64,000 nt of DNA. Origin: Odiellus spinosus. Its lineage: Eukaryota; Arthropoda; Arachnida; Opiliones; Phalangiidae. Made by a program: the position numbers and the translations under genes. The stretch spans positions 5,325,424 through 5,389,423 of the forward strand of contig OY987231.1 of the NCBI GenBank assembly GCA_963920705.1. Reading direction: 5' to 3'. This document shows positions 43,301 to 58,000 of the stretch, one piece after another (positions within the stretch are counted from its first letter, which is position 1; each line of letters starts with the position of its first letter). The notes beneath the pieces are model-generated. The model made no database searches. It was not told where the DNA came from and saw only the letters and a list, made by a program, of their open reading frames with translations.

Positions 43301-46300
43301 CTCCAATATCATTCGATTGGTCGCTGACCCTTCAATGCGCAAAAATTCAGGATCTCCGCGAATTCACCTAAGCCTATTTACCTGTTAGGCTTTAAATTGA
43401 TTATTCCTATTTAAACGTTAAGGAATTGATAAGGTTAGGTTGCATTCTCCCTTTAAGGATAACAATATATATTTATAAAATGCCGTAACGTTATTATCAA
43501 ACCAAAACTTTGACGTCATATAGAAAACCTAGCTCTAGAGTTATAAGTTTTCAAAATGGTTCATTATGTGTTTTGTTTTTTACGAATATTCGTTTAATTT
43601 ATTTCGCTATATACATCCTTTCACTAAAATATATTTATTTCTATATCACGCAGTTCTTAGAGCTTAATCGAGCTTCGCTCTCGCTTTTTCGAAAGTCTTC
43701 CGAAATAATTTTTAATTATATAAGTAATAATACTAAAACCACTAAAAAACCACCTCAAAATCGAAATATTAACAAACTAATCAAATTCTTTGTATATTAA
43801 CTAACTTAAGCATGTAAAAATTGGATTGTTGTTTTTTTTTTGCGCCAAAAGGTGGCGTTGTTATTTGTAAACGGAGCGAAAGGTCGCCGTGTGTGGCGAC
43901 CCAGTAACTCCGTACGTTGTTTTTATTTTATTTTTCCGTTCACGTTCTCACTAACGCGCGGTGTAGAAGCTTTGACCAGGCAGAGCTGACCAGTCCATTA
44001 TGTTTCCGACACTAACAACCTCACTGCCTCTGTTTTAATATATTCTCCTGTCCCAAGTAAGTAATATAAGAGCAAAAAAATGTGTTTTTTTTCGTGTGCC
44101 AGCTGTGTTTTCGTTTAAATGTGCGGTGTGTGCGTAATGTAATGTAGATTTAGAATTATCCGTTTAGAATTAATGGATACGTTTAAATTGACGCCTAAAT
44201 TCGAGATATCGAATTGCGTCTAGAACTCGACGAGAACTTTAAAAATAAATACAATTTTTTATTTAAAAATATAAGTAACATTTAGAGTGGGGCTATTATT
44301 ACCTCACTTAAGAAACTTCAAAATGAAAATGTCAAAAAATATAGGTATTGTTTTTTTCGATGTATGACGTAGTTTATTTCTGAAACTTAACGATAATTTT
44401 CTTACGAAAGTTAGTTGACTTTCTGGATTAAGTACTTATATGAAAAATACCGCGTGAAAACACCTTATCACGCGCGACAATCAACTGCAGACTCTACAAT
44501 AGCCACGCAACCATAGTGCCATGCGGGAAATTTTTATTTTAAAAATTTCGAAAATGGCGGTTATAAAATACATATTTTTACTACCGCAGTGATTTTTTTT
44601 ATTCATGACATATAAACTTTAAATAGTTTTTCAACGAGCTTTTTGAAAATTATACATAATTTCCATTTGTAGTTCATCTAAAATCCGTGATAGCCTCATT
44701 TAATTTTTAAGGATTATTAATATCAAGAGTATCTGATGTAATGCTAAGTGAGGCATTACAGGTCATCAGGTCTATAACAAGTTTTCATTCGCTAGTTTAC
44801 TTTTTTACCTAAGGAGGGCATATATGCGTGTCGAAGAAGTTTTAAAAACTTGATTTCCCACTTCACTCTCTCCCTTCAGTTAAATAACTTGACGGCGGAA
44901 CAATTTCGTATAAATTTTTAATAATAATTGTAAGATTTGTTTCGTTCTCGTTGAGTTCTACCACAATAATTGGCGTTATTCGTAAGTAAAAACGTCAATT
45001 TCAAAGCGCCGCGAAATTTAACGAGGGTTTTCGGGATAATTGTTTATACGTTATCTGTTCTATGTTTTATATTTCGACGGTAAGTAAGGTACATTTATTA
45101 CCCAAATGAACAATAGTTCGATACGATTTCAATATTTTATCTCAATTTACTCGCGCCTAAATTACTCTTAAATTACTCTAAAACATTTCACCAAAGGCCA
45201 TAATTATCAATGTCGCGAAATTGGTTTCATATTTACAGAACCACCGTCATCCAGATTATACTTTTCGATATTCGGCGATGTTAATATTCAGAGACTTTGA
45301 GCTAAAAATGGATCAGCTTTTGATTTTATTTTCGGAATCACCATGCCAATAAACATTCGAGAATTTTCAAACAATTATTAGACACGTTTTTGGTGCTTAA
45401 ATTAATTTCTAAAGTTTGGTAAAGTTTTAATGTAAATATAAAATCGGGCCAATCATATTATTTTAGCCTTCAACAGCGCTTATAATGCCCGCGTTTATTA
45501 AACATCAAGTTTCCCTTTAAAGTTCCGCTTTGAAATTCGAGCACCGCGAGCTTACGTTACTCGCTTATCATAGTGGCGGAGTCGAAAAAATATCTTCTTT
45601 CTTAGAAAATATACAAAATAACTACCAAAAATGTTGTAGTCCGCGAAAGGTTATAGCATTTTGATTTTAGCTGTTTTGCGGGTCAACTGGGAGACTGCAG
45701 GCCACTGAGTTCATACGATCGCGTATTTGCGTTTGGTGTAGACGGAGGCTTAGTGATTTTCGCAATAGGTGGCGCGACTACATTGTCAAAGGGGTGGGAG
45801 TGACAGTTTGAAACCTATTGTACCATAAATAACCTAATATTTAATATTCGAGACATTTTACAAGTTTTCCAACTATAAAATGCTTTCAAAGAAAATGCTG
45901 TACGAAACGGCGTTAGCTTTTTTGTTTTCAATCTGTAAATATTTCGAGCTAAATTTCGCGACTTTGATAATTAACCACGAAATAATATTTGGCGGGTTTT
46001 CATAATCATTTAAATTATAGTTTTAGACCAATTTGAATTAATCCAGTTAAGATGAAGGCGTTTTTTCGCCCTATAGCGAATTGGGAAGTTTCGACGGTAC
46101 TTGCTCCACGTATTTTTAACAGTTCAAATGTATTGAAATAACTTTTTTTGTCGTAGTCAGTATCCCTTTATGCGTATACGCGTTTAACGCGAGTATAGTA
46201 TCGTTATCTCTCTTTCTACGCTTCGTTACTTCCGAAGTAAATTACAACTCATAATTTCTGCCATTTAAATAAATCGGTTTAGGGTTCTTTATCAAAGTGA

Positions 46301-49057
46301 TTTAGGAGGCGTTAAACGCGTTTGTAAAGCGAGCCTCCAATCCTCCATCGTCCATATCGTATCGTTCGTCTCAGTGTTTACGCGATAAAAACAGACCGCG
46401 AGTTATACTTTAGCAAAATGGACATTAACTAAATTGTTCAAAACCTTGGCGAATAGACTGTAAATAGGATTAAATATAAACGAATCTAGTTAGGGACGTG
46501 TATTAAACATTAACGAACGCGAGCTTGCAAAATAACTATAGTGTTTCGTATATTTTGGCGGTGCCGTTTTCATAATTGTACAAATGTAGGATTATGACGA
46601 CATGTCTCCGTTTCTTACAAATAAGTGAAGTTAAACATAGTATACGTACACCTGGACACCTCTCGTATACGGATATTGTTTGTTCTAGACGTCATCTAAC
46701 GGCCTAAATAAATGTAATATTAAAAATGTCTTTGAAAATGAAGACCCAGACTTCAGGTGGCTGCAATGACCAGGGACATTGACCGATAACTTTTCCAAAA
46801 CGTTTCATTTTTGAGACCCGGGGCTCATTGGACAATAAGAAAAATTGCTCGCTTATTATCTGGCAATGTTTGATTATTTTTTAAAAAGTTCAATAACTTT
46901 TAATTGTGAATGGGGGCTACTGGACAATTGTCCAAAAAGAAATAATTCTTAATTTCTGTCCTTGAAAGTGACAGATTATATCAAAAATGTCTTTGAGATG
47001 AAAAACCAACCCGTTATTATTTCGGATAGCTGAATGGTCAAATGTTTAATTTTCTTTTGAAAATCGTCCAATTTGGTTGGAAGTTTCGATATAGCGCTTG
47101 GCAAAACCTTGCTTAGCGTAAACTCTAACGTAGGGAAAACCGGTGACGACACTAGTTTGGATTTTTTTCGAGATTAACCTTGTGGGACGAGTATTTAATC
47201 CACCAGATGGTTCTTTTACCAGCTCGGTGTATGTTCTAAGTACTCTGATGAAATCAAATTTGCAGTCTATTCGCGAAGGCCATTGCAGTTTTGTTAGGAT
47301 TTACTTATTCGGCGTATAATCGACGCGTTTTAGTAGATCATTCGTAGATTTTTAATTTTCTTTCACTCTGGTACTTGAACAGGGTAAATCTGGAAAACCG
47401 GGTATGCCAGCACCGAGAGGTCTACCCGGTGACGCCGGAGAAAAGGGTGAAAGTGGAATTCCCGGCGAAAAAGGAGACAAGGGTGATAAAGGAGACATGG
47501 GCTTTTTGGGTGCGCAGGTAAATAAATACATTTCTAACCAAACATTTGATTATAACACTCCACAATTGCCATTGGCTCGCTTAATGTATAACGTAGGAAA
47601 AAAAATTATATAAATGGAATTTTTTCTCTAAAGCCTCGTTCATACTTGACGCCAAAATTGGTTCCCAAATCGGTACGAAGCGTTTACTGTTTTCCCTGGT
47701 TCACAACGCTGACAAGACGGTTCGCAGCCGTTCGCCCCGGTTCGAACTAAGGCTTAGCGTCGTTTTAAAAATGCGCAGAATTTAAAAGTTATTTTAAATC
47801 TGTTTTGTAAAACTCGTTGGTTAACTATTTTTGACATAAAGTATAATATTACTCGTGTTATTTAAGATTTGTCAGCAAATACGCATCTCCCCGTCTCGTT
47901 ATTTTCAAAGCGAATTGAACCGAAGCGACTTGACCCGCAAATCGCTTCCCGAACCAACACAAAATGATTTCTCGCGTTGATTTGGTAAACAGTTATAGAA
48001 ATCGAACGAGGCTTAAGTGAAGTTGCATACTGGTATAGAACATAAACAACCCTAGTTTATTTTTGGGTTTCAATTCAATTTTAATTAATTTTATTAACTC
48101 AAAGAGAGACTGATGGAAAAATCGAAAGCCCAATTTTATTAATAAAATAGTAGGCCTAATACAGTAATAAGAATTACCTTCCTCGAGACAAATATTTTGT
48201 ACTCTGCTTAATTACTCCAAAATTAATATTGGTATAAAAAGGCGAGATTTGCTTGTCTCGTATCCCCTTCTCTGAGCAGGATTCAAAATGGTGGTCAACC
48301 TGAAAGTTCGAAATTAAAAATTAGTAATTTAAATACCTCTTTTTTTAGCAATTTGAGGTACTTTGAACTAAACATATTTTATGTTTTAGGAAATCTAAAA
48401 ATTAAGTTATTCCGATTTCCTTCAGTATCCCTTTAAGTTATTACAGTAATTAGTTATGGTGATTTGAAAGCCTCACTCTAATATTTGGGAACAGATAACG
48501 AATTTAAAAAAAAATAATAATTATATTAACAAAACCAATTTAAAAGAAAAGCAATAATTATCATAAGGGTCAATATAGCCTTATATAACTTTATTAGCAA
48601 AGATATTCAAATCAAATTCCATTGGTGTCTTTTAATATTGTCACACTACTACGACCTAAATAGCTCTTCAACTTTCTTACGATTTGATATTTTCTGATCG
48701 TAAGAACTATCTCCGACGCCCAATATCGTACTCGCCTAATTTGAAATCGTATGTTTTCTTTAATCAATAATATATTGTTGTATTTTAGGGTGAAAGAGGT
48801 TTTCCGGGTCTCGCTGGAATAAATGGAGAACCTGGAGCACAAGGTCCACCCGGATTACCCGTAAGTAACTTAGATTTATAAGCGAATTCACTAATCCAAA
48901 AGTAAGAATAGAAAAAAGCCATTGTCATTATCAAGAATATGACATAAAATTACACTTGGAACGTAAAAATAAACTGAAAGCCCAACAACTCTTTCACTTC
49001 TAGTTAAGAAAACTAACCCTGCTATTAACACGCAACCACTAATCCATATAATCCTGA

Positions 49058-49097
<40 letters not shown>

Positions 49098-52000
49098 ATA
49101 AAATCTGACGCGATCATGAGCACCGTCAAGCGACTAAAGTAGTAACTAAATTACGGTCGTGTCTGCAGCCGACTGTTAGAAAGTTGCCGAGGCTTAGCTG
49201 TTCAGATTATTAAGAAAGACTGATCAAATATTGACTTATTTTTGATCAATATTCCAAATTTCTATCACTTATTTTCGGAGTATAATGCGTTTTTATATAT
49301 CAAGAAGAGCCTGAAGGAAAAATCAAAAGCCCTATTTTATTGATTAAACGATAATAAAGCTATTATAAGTCCCTTCGTCTAGTCATAGTCTTCAACGGGC
49401 CTCCAAAAATATACGTTTGTCGGAATTGATATAGATTTTTATTTGAAATGTGGCGCTACCTTTTGTGGGCTCAACGCTTGTATACATAATATTAGATTAA
49501 GAAGACGAGAATGATTGGATCGTATCACCCTTCTCTCCGAGCAGGGGTCCAAAATGAACTTTTTTTTTTTTTGGTACTTGCATATTTTACGATCTAAGAA
49601 ATCTGAAAATTAAGTTATCGCATCTTAATAGCATGCCGTTGTAACTAACGGCAGAAACGCGGCTTGGTTGTAGTTACTTGGGTCATTTAGCCGGGCTCCA
49701 GTATTTGGTTGCCTCGCTTGAAGACAAATGATCGCCTTAGTTTTTGTTGTTACTTTTCAAAACGTATTTTTCCTCGATTTCTGGCTATATACTCTTATGT
49801 ATAGATTGGCATTCCTATAGTGTAATTTTTGTAAAGTATTTGTTTTTAAGTAAGGCTAATAAAATGTATTGTATTCACATATTATAGTAGAAATGAATAA
49901 GGCCGATTAAATTTAACTGGTAAATCTATTTTTATACAGGGTAACCCTGGTCCAAAAGGAGAAAAGGGAATTTTTGGTGACATGGGACCTCCTGGCCTTA
50001 TGGGTCCTCCCGGTTTACCAGGCCCGCCGGTACGTATGTTTACTAACGGAAATATAATGTAGAAAGTATACATTGCGGTGAAACAACCCTGATTCCAAAG
50101 GATTCTTTTCGAGGGATAGATTCCGCTGATATTATTTTAAATAGTGTCAAAATTTCGATACACGAATGAAATCCTGGTATCGAGTTTTGAATCTAGCGCG
50201 TTGTTGAAATTCCATTTTGATTTTTTTTCCTTTACTTTTTAGGGCAAAGGTGGTCCGAAAGGCGAAAAGGGAGACAAAGGAGAAGTGGTAAACATTAAAA
50301 ATAGAATTTTTCATTTTCTAAATTTATGTTAAGTTAGCGCTTCAATGGCGCTAGCCAATATCAATGTACTATTCGCGAACGAAACGGCCTATGTCGTCTT
50401 CTAAGGCGTTGATCCCTTTCTGTAGCCACGTTTAAATCAGTGGTTTAAACTCAACTCGTATTTTTCGACGTGAAAGGCTCTCCAATAGTTTTATGTCGCG
50501 AATAATTCTTCAAAAACGTCGTGTAAATGAAGTTGTTTTTAGCGGAAACTACAAATGAATGGCAGACGTATCAAATTAATTTTACTTCGTTAAAATTCAC
50601 TACGACTTTTTGCGTATAAATATTCATTTTCATTGGACCGCCATTTTATGAACGGGGCTAAAGTATTTTGAACGTCAGAAGGACGAATTTTCATTGGTCC
50701 TTCAAATAAATTTATGTCGGCCTCTTCGTAAAAAATCTTATGCAGAAGGCTTTACGAAGTGTTCGATGAGAATTGATCGGTTTTTCGCGAAGTGGGAACT
50801 AAGCTTTAGTTTTATAATGTGAAACCTCAAAATCTAGTGTTGACTAAAGAATTCCCTATGTATAGCGGGCTTAATATTAATGTTTATAAAGAAAAGTAGG
50901 CCATTTTTTGGTTTCCCCTTACTTCAATTTAATTAAGTTTAGGATTGAATAGGCTGATTGGTGTTTTCAAAAATTACAAATGTTTCGACGGGGTACTGTT
51001 CCGCCTTAAAGTAAACATTGACGTTGGCACTTTTGAACCCACGCAACCCGATTCTTTGATGATGAAAGAAATATTATTCTATACTCGTGCTTTTCTGTAT
51101 TGTTGAAAATTAATATTTCTCTTTTATTTCTAATTGGAGACACCGGTTCGTTACTTGAAACAAGTAAGTATATCAGGAGTTGTTTTCGAAACGCTATTGT
51201 ATATAAACTAGGAGAATCACGCGTTGTTTCTTTTTTTTTTTTTCTAAAATATAGCAAGCTAGTCATCACGTTATGCCTTCCGGTTTATTCTCACTTCAAG
51301 GTGACGAGATTCGGAGCTTCGACAGTAACGCCGAACTGGTAAGATAAAAAATGTTCAAATAATAATAAGTTCATCGCTAACCGAAAAGATGCCAACGTTT
51401 CGTGAATGAATCTTTAAGTAATGGAATAATACATTGGATAATGAAACGACGATTTTAGAATAATAGTGTTGGGCGAATTCGATTACTATGAGCAACTCCA
51501 CAGGTAAATTTTGCTTCAAGTTTACAACAAGGCATATTATGATTGGTATGTGCTTCTGGAAGTTTTGTCGTCAGAACTTTCGCTCTCTAGCGGTTGAGAT
51601 TGGAACTACGTAGGCGGTGCTAATATCACATTGAACTTTCTAGACGTTTACGGGGGTGAAAATGTATCGAAGGAAAACAACTCTCCCCTATCTCTCGCGA
51701 AACGAAGGAGTGTGTCTCGCCCGGCCGTCGTGATTTCGAGTCTGATTTACTCTAGAAAGAATATACTGGGCCTGGCCGCCTTTCTGTACAAATTTCGGAA
51801 TTCTTAGGGTGAAACCAATCAAACCATGAACCAAGAAAATCGGACTCACTTCATTGTCAACTGCAGTATGTCGTCTTATAAACTTGAAGGATGATTTACT
51901 TGTGGAAACTCTGAAAACTTAGTTATTACAAATACAAGAATAACTCGCTGTCGAATAAAGCTTAAGATATGATTATTTTGATAATTGACAGTCTGGTTCT

Positions 52001-55000
52001 AAAGACGCATTTCCAATATGGTTTCGGCTTTTAAATACATTTCAATTTTTGACAATATTTATTTTGAGACATGCTATATCGAAGGGCAACATTAGACACT
52101 CAGTGCTAACTTTAAACAGCAATGATAATTGCTAATAAGAAATTAGGCATAATTCTCAGATTATTCCGTAGCTGCCGCGTTAAACTTTAAAGTAATCGAG
52201 TAATCCCTTACTTTTTCCAATAATTTGTAATAATTAAAATAATTTTTTTTATTTGCTGAATATTTTAGGGGTTTAGTATAATAAAGGAATAGTAATGGCA
52301 ATGAATTGAATTTGACCTTTTCGTAGTAATAAAGTAGAAAGGTTAATCCAATTATTCCCTTTTTTTATTCGTTTATTAAATTTTCCATCACGCTATTAAG
52401 AGAGCTTGAATGCGATTCGGAAAACGAACGTTTTGTTTCCTTTTAAAATTCTTATTATTATTATTCTTTTTTATTGTCAGATGATGGGACCACCAGGCCC
52501 ATCCGGACCACCGGTAAGTTATCATTTTGTACTATTTGATCGCGTTTATCTAATTCGATATACCTATAATTCGCTTGTATTCAATTATAAAGGGTTTACC
52601 GGGATTGCAAGGACCTCCTGGAATTAAAGGAGACCGAGGTGTTGACGGCCAAAAGGGAGAAATAGTACGTATTCGCAATTATCAAATCTTATAATGATCG
52701 TGGAATTTTTGTATCCATCTTAATTCCAATTACTTATTGTGTAAGGGTTTCAGGGTCGTAATTAAAGGGGGGATCTGTGTGGGTAGCCGAGGCTTAGCCT
52801 TTTTGTATTATCGAAAGACCGATTGTGAGAAATACTCAAGCCGTTAGGTCCTAAATCATGGGCACGATCGGGGTTCCGGTCCGATTACCATCGGAGTTCG
52901 CGGGTTTTCTCAATTTGTGATTAAATTCGTGAACTTATAGCGAGACATCAATTTGACTTGACCCGAATCGAGTCAGAAGACTTTACGCGTGCACTTTAAA
53001 TTGCGTATAATAACCGCGGTTGTATTTTTCCATTTTATTTCAGGGTGAAAAGGGATCAAAAGGCGACTCAGGGCCAATGGGATTACCCGTAAGATATCAC
53101 GAACGATAATGCCATAAATATATTTTTCTAATTTTATTAGCGCATGCCATACCTTTATATTGATCGATGAACATATTTTCCACGAACCAATTGTAAATTA
53201 GGGACCAATGGGACTTCGTGGAGAAAATGGAGTAGCAGGACCACCGGGAGCGCCGGCCTACGACGCTAAAACGATAAGAGGAAGATGAAATCGTCGGATT
53301 ATTCCACGAAAACGATTCGCGTAACGCGATTACTAAATAATCCTAAAAAGGAAAAACGAAAAACAAAATACTCTCGAAAGACGCGCGCCAATAATTGGCC
53401 GCGTTCAGCGACGCGTACTGAAGCGTACCGGTATAGGCTACCGGTAACTTCGGTACGCTTCGCTGAACTCGGCGACTAATAGCGTCCCCTCTTTTTGATA
53501 CGAAATATAAATTACGAGCGCGCTCGGAACTTTACAAAGACGACGACTAAAATCCAAATTATTTATCCCGAGATCTTTATCCTAAACTCTAAATGTTAAA
53601 TCGACAGCCACATATCGTGTCTTTCAGTTCTTGTCCATTTTGTACATTTTTGACAAAAAACTAATTTAGAAATTAACCCCCATACCCTCCTAAAATTTTG
53701 TACATAAACCCGCCCTTAGTTTGAAGTAATGGCTAAATTCATATCCCTACTTAATTTTTTTTTGTATAGTTTAAATAATAATAATTAATTCGTCATCACC
53801 CTCAAGGGCATCCGGAACCGTGTAGTACTTGAGAATATTTATCATTGTTGGTGAGTACTGTGGTACTAACGTTTCTTACAACCAATGAATGAAAAACGAC
53901 GAGTTCGCTGAGTAAATATAAATAATGGGGAAACGAAGCTATTCCAGCCCCCCCCCCCCCAAAAAAAAACGAGCGCTTTAAAGCTAATTTCTAATTTAAT
54001 CTAAAATCAAATCAATCGTTAATTTGTGCCTCTGAAAGAAATGCCGCGCTCGAAACGCTTACTAATGGCGAAAAAAAAACGATGACTTGTGAGGCGCGCG
54101 TAGTATCCCGCGTATTACCCCATGCAGGTTTTTTTTCCTGCCATTTTCACCAAGTGAAAGTTCGCCCTATGCCGCTATGGCGCCCCAAGTAATGGCTAAA
54201 TGGTGTATTGGCGATCTCTCTTTTTTTTTTTTTTATTTCTTTAAGCGCGCTTATTCCCGAAAAAAAGGCTTAGTTCATCGCGTCACAGGTGACTTAAATA
54301 CAAGGAAAGTGGACTAGGAGTTGGCGCCGCTTTTGCTGGACGAGACCAAACAGTTCTTAACTTATTCTAGAAAAGTAATTAACAATATCGACAAATTAAA
54401 ATATTTACGACTCTTGCCTAACCGAACTCAAGTCGGCGCGAAAGAAAAAAAAAAAAAAAATAAAAATAACTTCCACTCCTCTAACGCTTTGGGGATTTGG
54501 ACTCTTCCACGAGAACTTGAGGAGGGGCGGAATAGGGACGAAATTGTCTTGCGTCACTATAGTTAATTTCTAGGCGGGATTTCTCCTTAGAGTGGCGCTG
54601 AGAGCGTTTCAATATTTACGCCGACAACGGCCGCTTGTGGGGTGTCTCGAATCAATCACTACATCAGAGTTTAAGTTATGTTGATTTCGTTGATTCCTTC
54701 TCTCGAATAAGTTAGGCATTTTTGACAGATTAAAGGTTATCTTAACTCACTAACTTCCCCCGTCTCGTAGAAAGTTTGAAGTTCGATTTTTCGTCAGTGA
54801 TTTCGAGTTCGGTTATTAAAAATCAGGTTTTTCTTCGATTGGGAGAGGAGGTAGGGGACGATGACGTCAGCAAAAAAAAAAAAAAAAAGGCTTAACGGAA
54901 AACGAGGGGTTTCAAAAATGGCGCGAAATTTAAAATTCGCGCTTTCCTACAAACATGTAATATTCTCAAATTTCTCACTATTTGGAAATGCACGTTTCCC

Positions 55001-58000
55001 GTTGAATTATTACGGGAACCAGATTACAATGACTTTTTTTTTTCATAACATTGTTAAATTAATTAACGAGACTGGCACTAAGTTAAGAATTGATTTGATT
55101 GGAAAGTAAGTAGTGAAAGCATTACAGAAACGTTTATAAAATAACTACCATGAAGTAGGTCAACAAAATTAGTTTAAACAGTTTTTTTTTAATCAAAGCG
55201 CCACCTCGTGACAAAACCAGATTTTTAATAGCCTTTAACATAGAATGACGTGTGTTATGAGAAACCAACGAAATATACTGGGCAGATTTAAACGTTTTCT
55301 CAAACTAAAAGGCAGAATGTGAACGTAACGGTAAATGGGCTGAACCTATTTATTCTATTTAAATTTAAAATTCATGATTCTAAATTGGGGAATATATACA
55401 ATTTAATTTGAAAAAAACCGAAATTTTTGACGTTAACTTTATTCCAAAATGAAAAAAACGAAACGGGAAAATTTATTTATTCGTAAAAAAAACAACGTAT
55501 ATTTCGAACCAACAAAAATGGCAGTATTATTTTATAAAAAATATAAAAATATTGTTCTAATAAATAAAACGGTTACTAATTAGTTTTATAAAAATATTTT
55601 GTAGAGATAAATAATTAATTTAAAGATGAGGAGTAAGATTTAAAAAAATACTATAATAAAAATCCTCTAAATAATAGGTTAAAGTGACGTAATAGGGAAA
55701 AAAACTATAAAAGTTCGAACTTTCCTAAATAAGTTTAAGAAAAAATATCGCGAAACCTGATTATTAATTAACATATCCTCTCTGTCCATAAAAAAATAAT
55801 AGTTAGTGGTATTAACATTTAATGTTAATTAAAATCGTCTTCGTAAATGTATAGTTAAAAGAATTTTTGGTACCGCTCTAAAGATAATACGTGTGGAGAA
55901 ACAAAAAAAAAATTGTATAAAAAATGCCTGAGGTGGTTTTTTTTGGTGAAAGCAATTTACTACTTATTGAAAAAATTCGAACTATATTATTATAATTATT
56001 ATAAGGGTTCTAGGCCTAATTATTTTTTTATATTTCCGCTAGACGCTTTCCTTAGAACGCTTTCTTTTTTCGCATTCTCTCGATGTTATTGAAACACATT
56101 CAGTTTGTATATCGCATGGAAATCCCTATCGTAACGTTAGTCAAGATTAGAGTAATTTTAATATTTAAATCTCTTTAGGGACCACCCGGCTTGGACGGTA
56201 TGAAGGTAATTAGAATATTATATACCATTTATAATTAATTTTTTTAATATTATAGACACTTGAGTTTAAAATTCACCGAGAGCCAAACTAAATTTCTAGC
56301 GTAGGGAGACGGCGAGGGGTAACAGCCTCGAAACGTTGGTGTCATAGGATAGATTCATAAATTGCCATAAGCGGATTATTTTAAATAATCCGCCTATGAA
56401 ATTGCGTATAGAGAATCGTGCGTGAAGGAACACGCAGTCCATCTTGCGCGGTAAGAATAGAAATGTGAACGCTCAACTCCAGGTGGCGCTAGGAGCCCTT
56501 TAGTGTCTGCTAAACTACTGATTTATGGCGCCAGCTGCTGTAGTTACCTGTTCAACGTGTCTATTTTTATTCAAGATGGACGACGTGCCCAATCATGCTT
56601 AAATTGGCATGCCCGAAGGGGGAAGCCGCTCATCTTGTGTAAGAGTAGAAATGTCTACAGGATACTCCATGTGGAGTTAGGTACCCTGTAGCTTCTGCCT
56701 TAGGACACCACCTGCTGAAATTACCTTTTTGAAATTACAATTCTTACCACGCAAGATGGAGCTAGGCGTGCCCCTTACATTCATGTTCTCCTGTGTGAAT
56801 TTATGAATCTCCCTACAGGCTATTGACTCGTGGTTGTCTTTCGTTTCCCCGTGGACATTCGCTGGCTCCCTATTAAAGGGTTATGGCTAATTTTCAAGGA
56901 AAAATATTTCCGCCAGAGAAAACTTTTTTTTTTTGCTGCCAAAACATTGATGAGATAGCTCCTACACCGATGAAAGGTTTTTTCACTAGGCACTAGGATT
57001 CCGCCTAGTGAAAACTAGCCTTAACAACAGGCGAATTGTTTCTTTAAAAGTGATCTGGCTGGTAAAATTCCCATGATTTGTATATCGAGTTCCCACCTTA
57101 AAGTGGTCAAACACTTAAAATTAAAAATACTGGTTACAAAGTGACTGTGAAAGGCGAGAGAACAAATTAGTTTAAATCGGTTGAAAAATCGTATTTTATA
57201 TGCTTCATTATCTCTTTAAAGTAATTGATTGGGTCTTAATTTCCAACGAACATGGTATTTACTATTTAAAACGAGTGTTTACCACGTTTGAATAAATTTT
57301 AAAGGTAATATCGATATTAATATTTTTGAAAGAAACTAAAATTTTCCGAAACAATTCGTCTTTGCTTGGAGAAATTAAAGAGGATATTACCGACTGACCG
57401 TTTAAAAGTAGAGACACCTGAAGGTAGTCACCCCAGAGACAAAAACATATTCGGGCCATTGCCAATTGACTAGTTTACCACCAATTTCGGTACTGCTCAA
57501 CAGTCTTTCGGTGGTTTTTCGGCTTTGAAAATTTAATTTCAAAATTTTAATATATTCGCGTCAAAGTCAGGTTTTTTTTCATCAAAATTTTATTTTAAAA
57601 TGGATTTTTTACAATTAATGGTTAATGGTTAGAAAAAACTGAGCAAAAAGTTCAAAAGAGACTGGCTAGTTTTTGTAGCGTTACTGAGGTAGCTACTTTT
57701 ATAATATCAAGCGAATTTTTAGGAGGCATGTAATTTCAAAAGCTGCGTTCATACTAGGCCTTGGAATCAATTTAAACCGTTTTGAAACGTTTCGCTAGAG
57801 TCGTGTGAACGGGAAACTGTCATTTCACAAATCGAATTGATTCGATTTCTCGAAACTGCTTCGGGAACCAGTTTTGTACCGATTCGGTTTGAACAACCGA
57901 TAGATGAAGCTACAAGAAAACGATTTATAAAGATAATGCTTGGATAAGTGACGCTTAAAACGGTTCCTGGCGATTTGAATATCGGCTGGATTTTAGTTTC

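Larger units (their letters stand above)
42685..47382. other. 4.7-kb intron with families A, B and C
   Basis: Family B at 43110-43452 between clean TTAA sites, family A at about 44282-44699, and an internally deleted family C at 45290-45516. No exon is seen. Confidence 0.6.
50288..52480. other. 2.2-kb gap between exons, with family J
   Basis: Contains the unresolved linker-exon candidates (51140-51338) and family J copy 2 (51510-51904). The remainder is unremarkable. Confidence 0.55.

Noticed and set aside
51100-51342. 80-codon frame with [11 protein letters not shown]
   Set aside because: GDTG looks collagenous, but no AG acceptor fits that frame and it starts at TTG. The region is reported only as unresolved exons.
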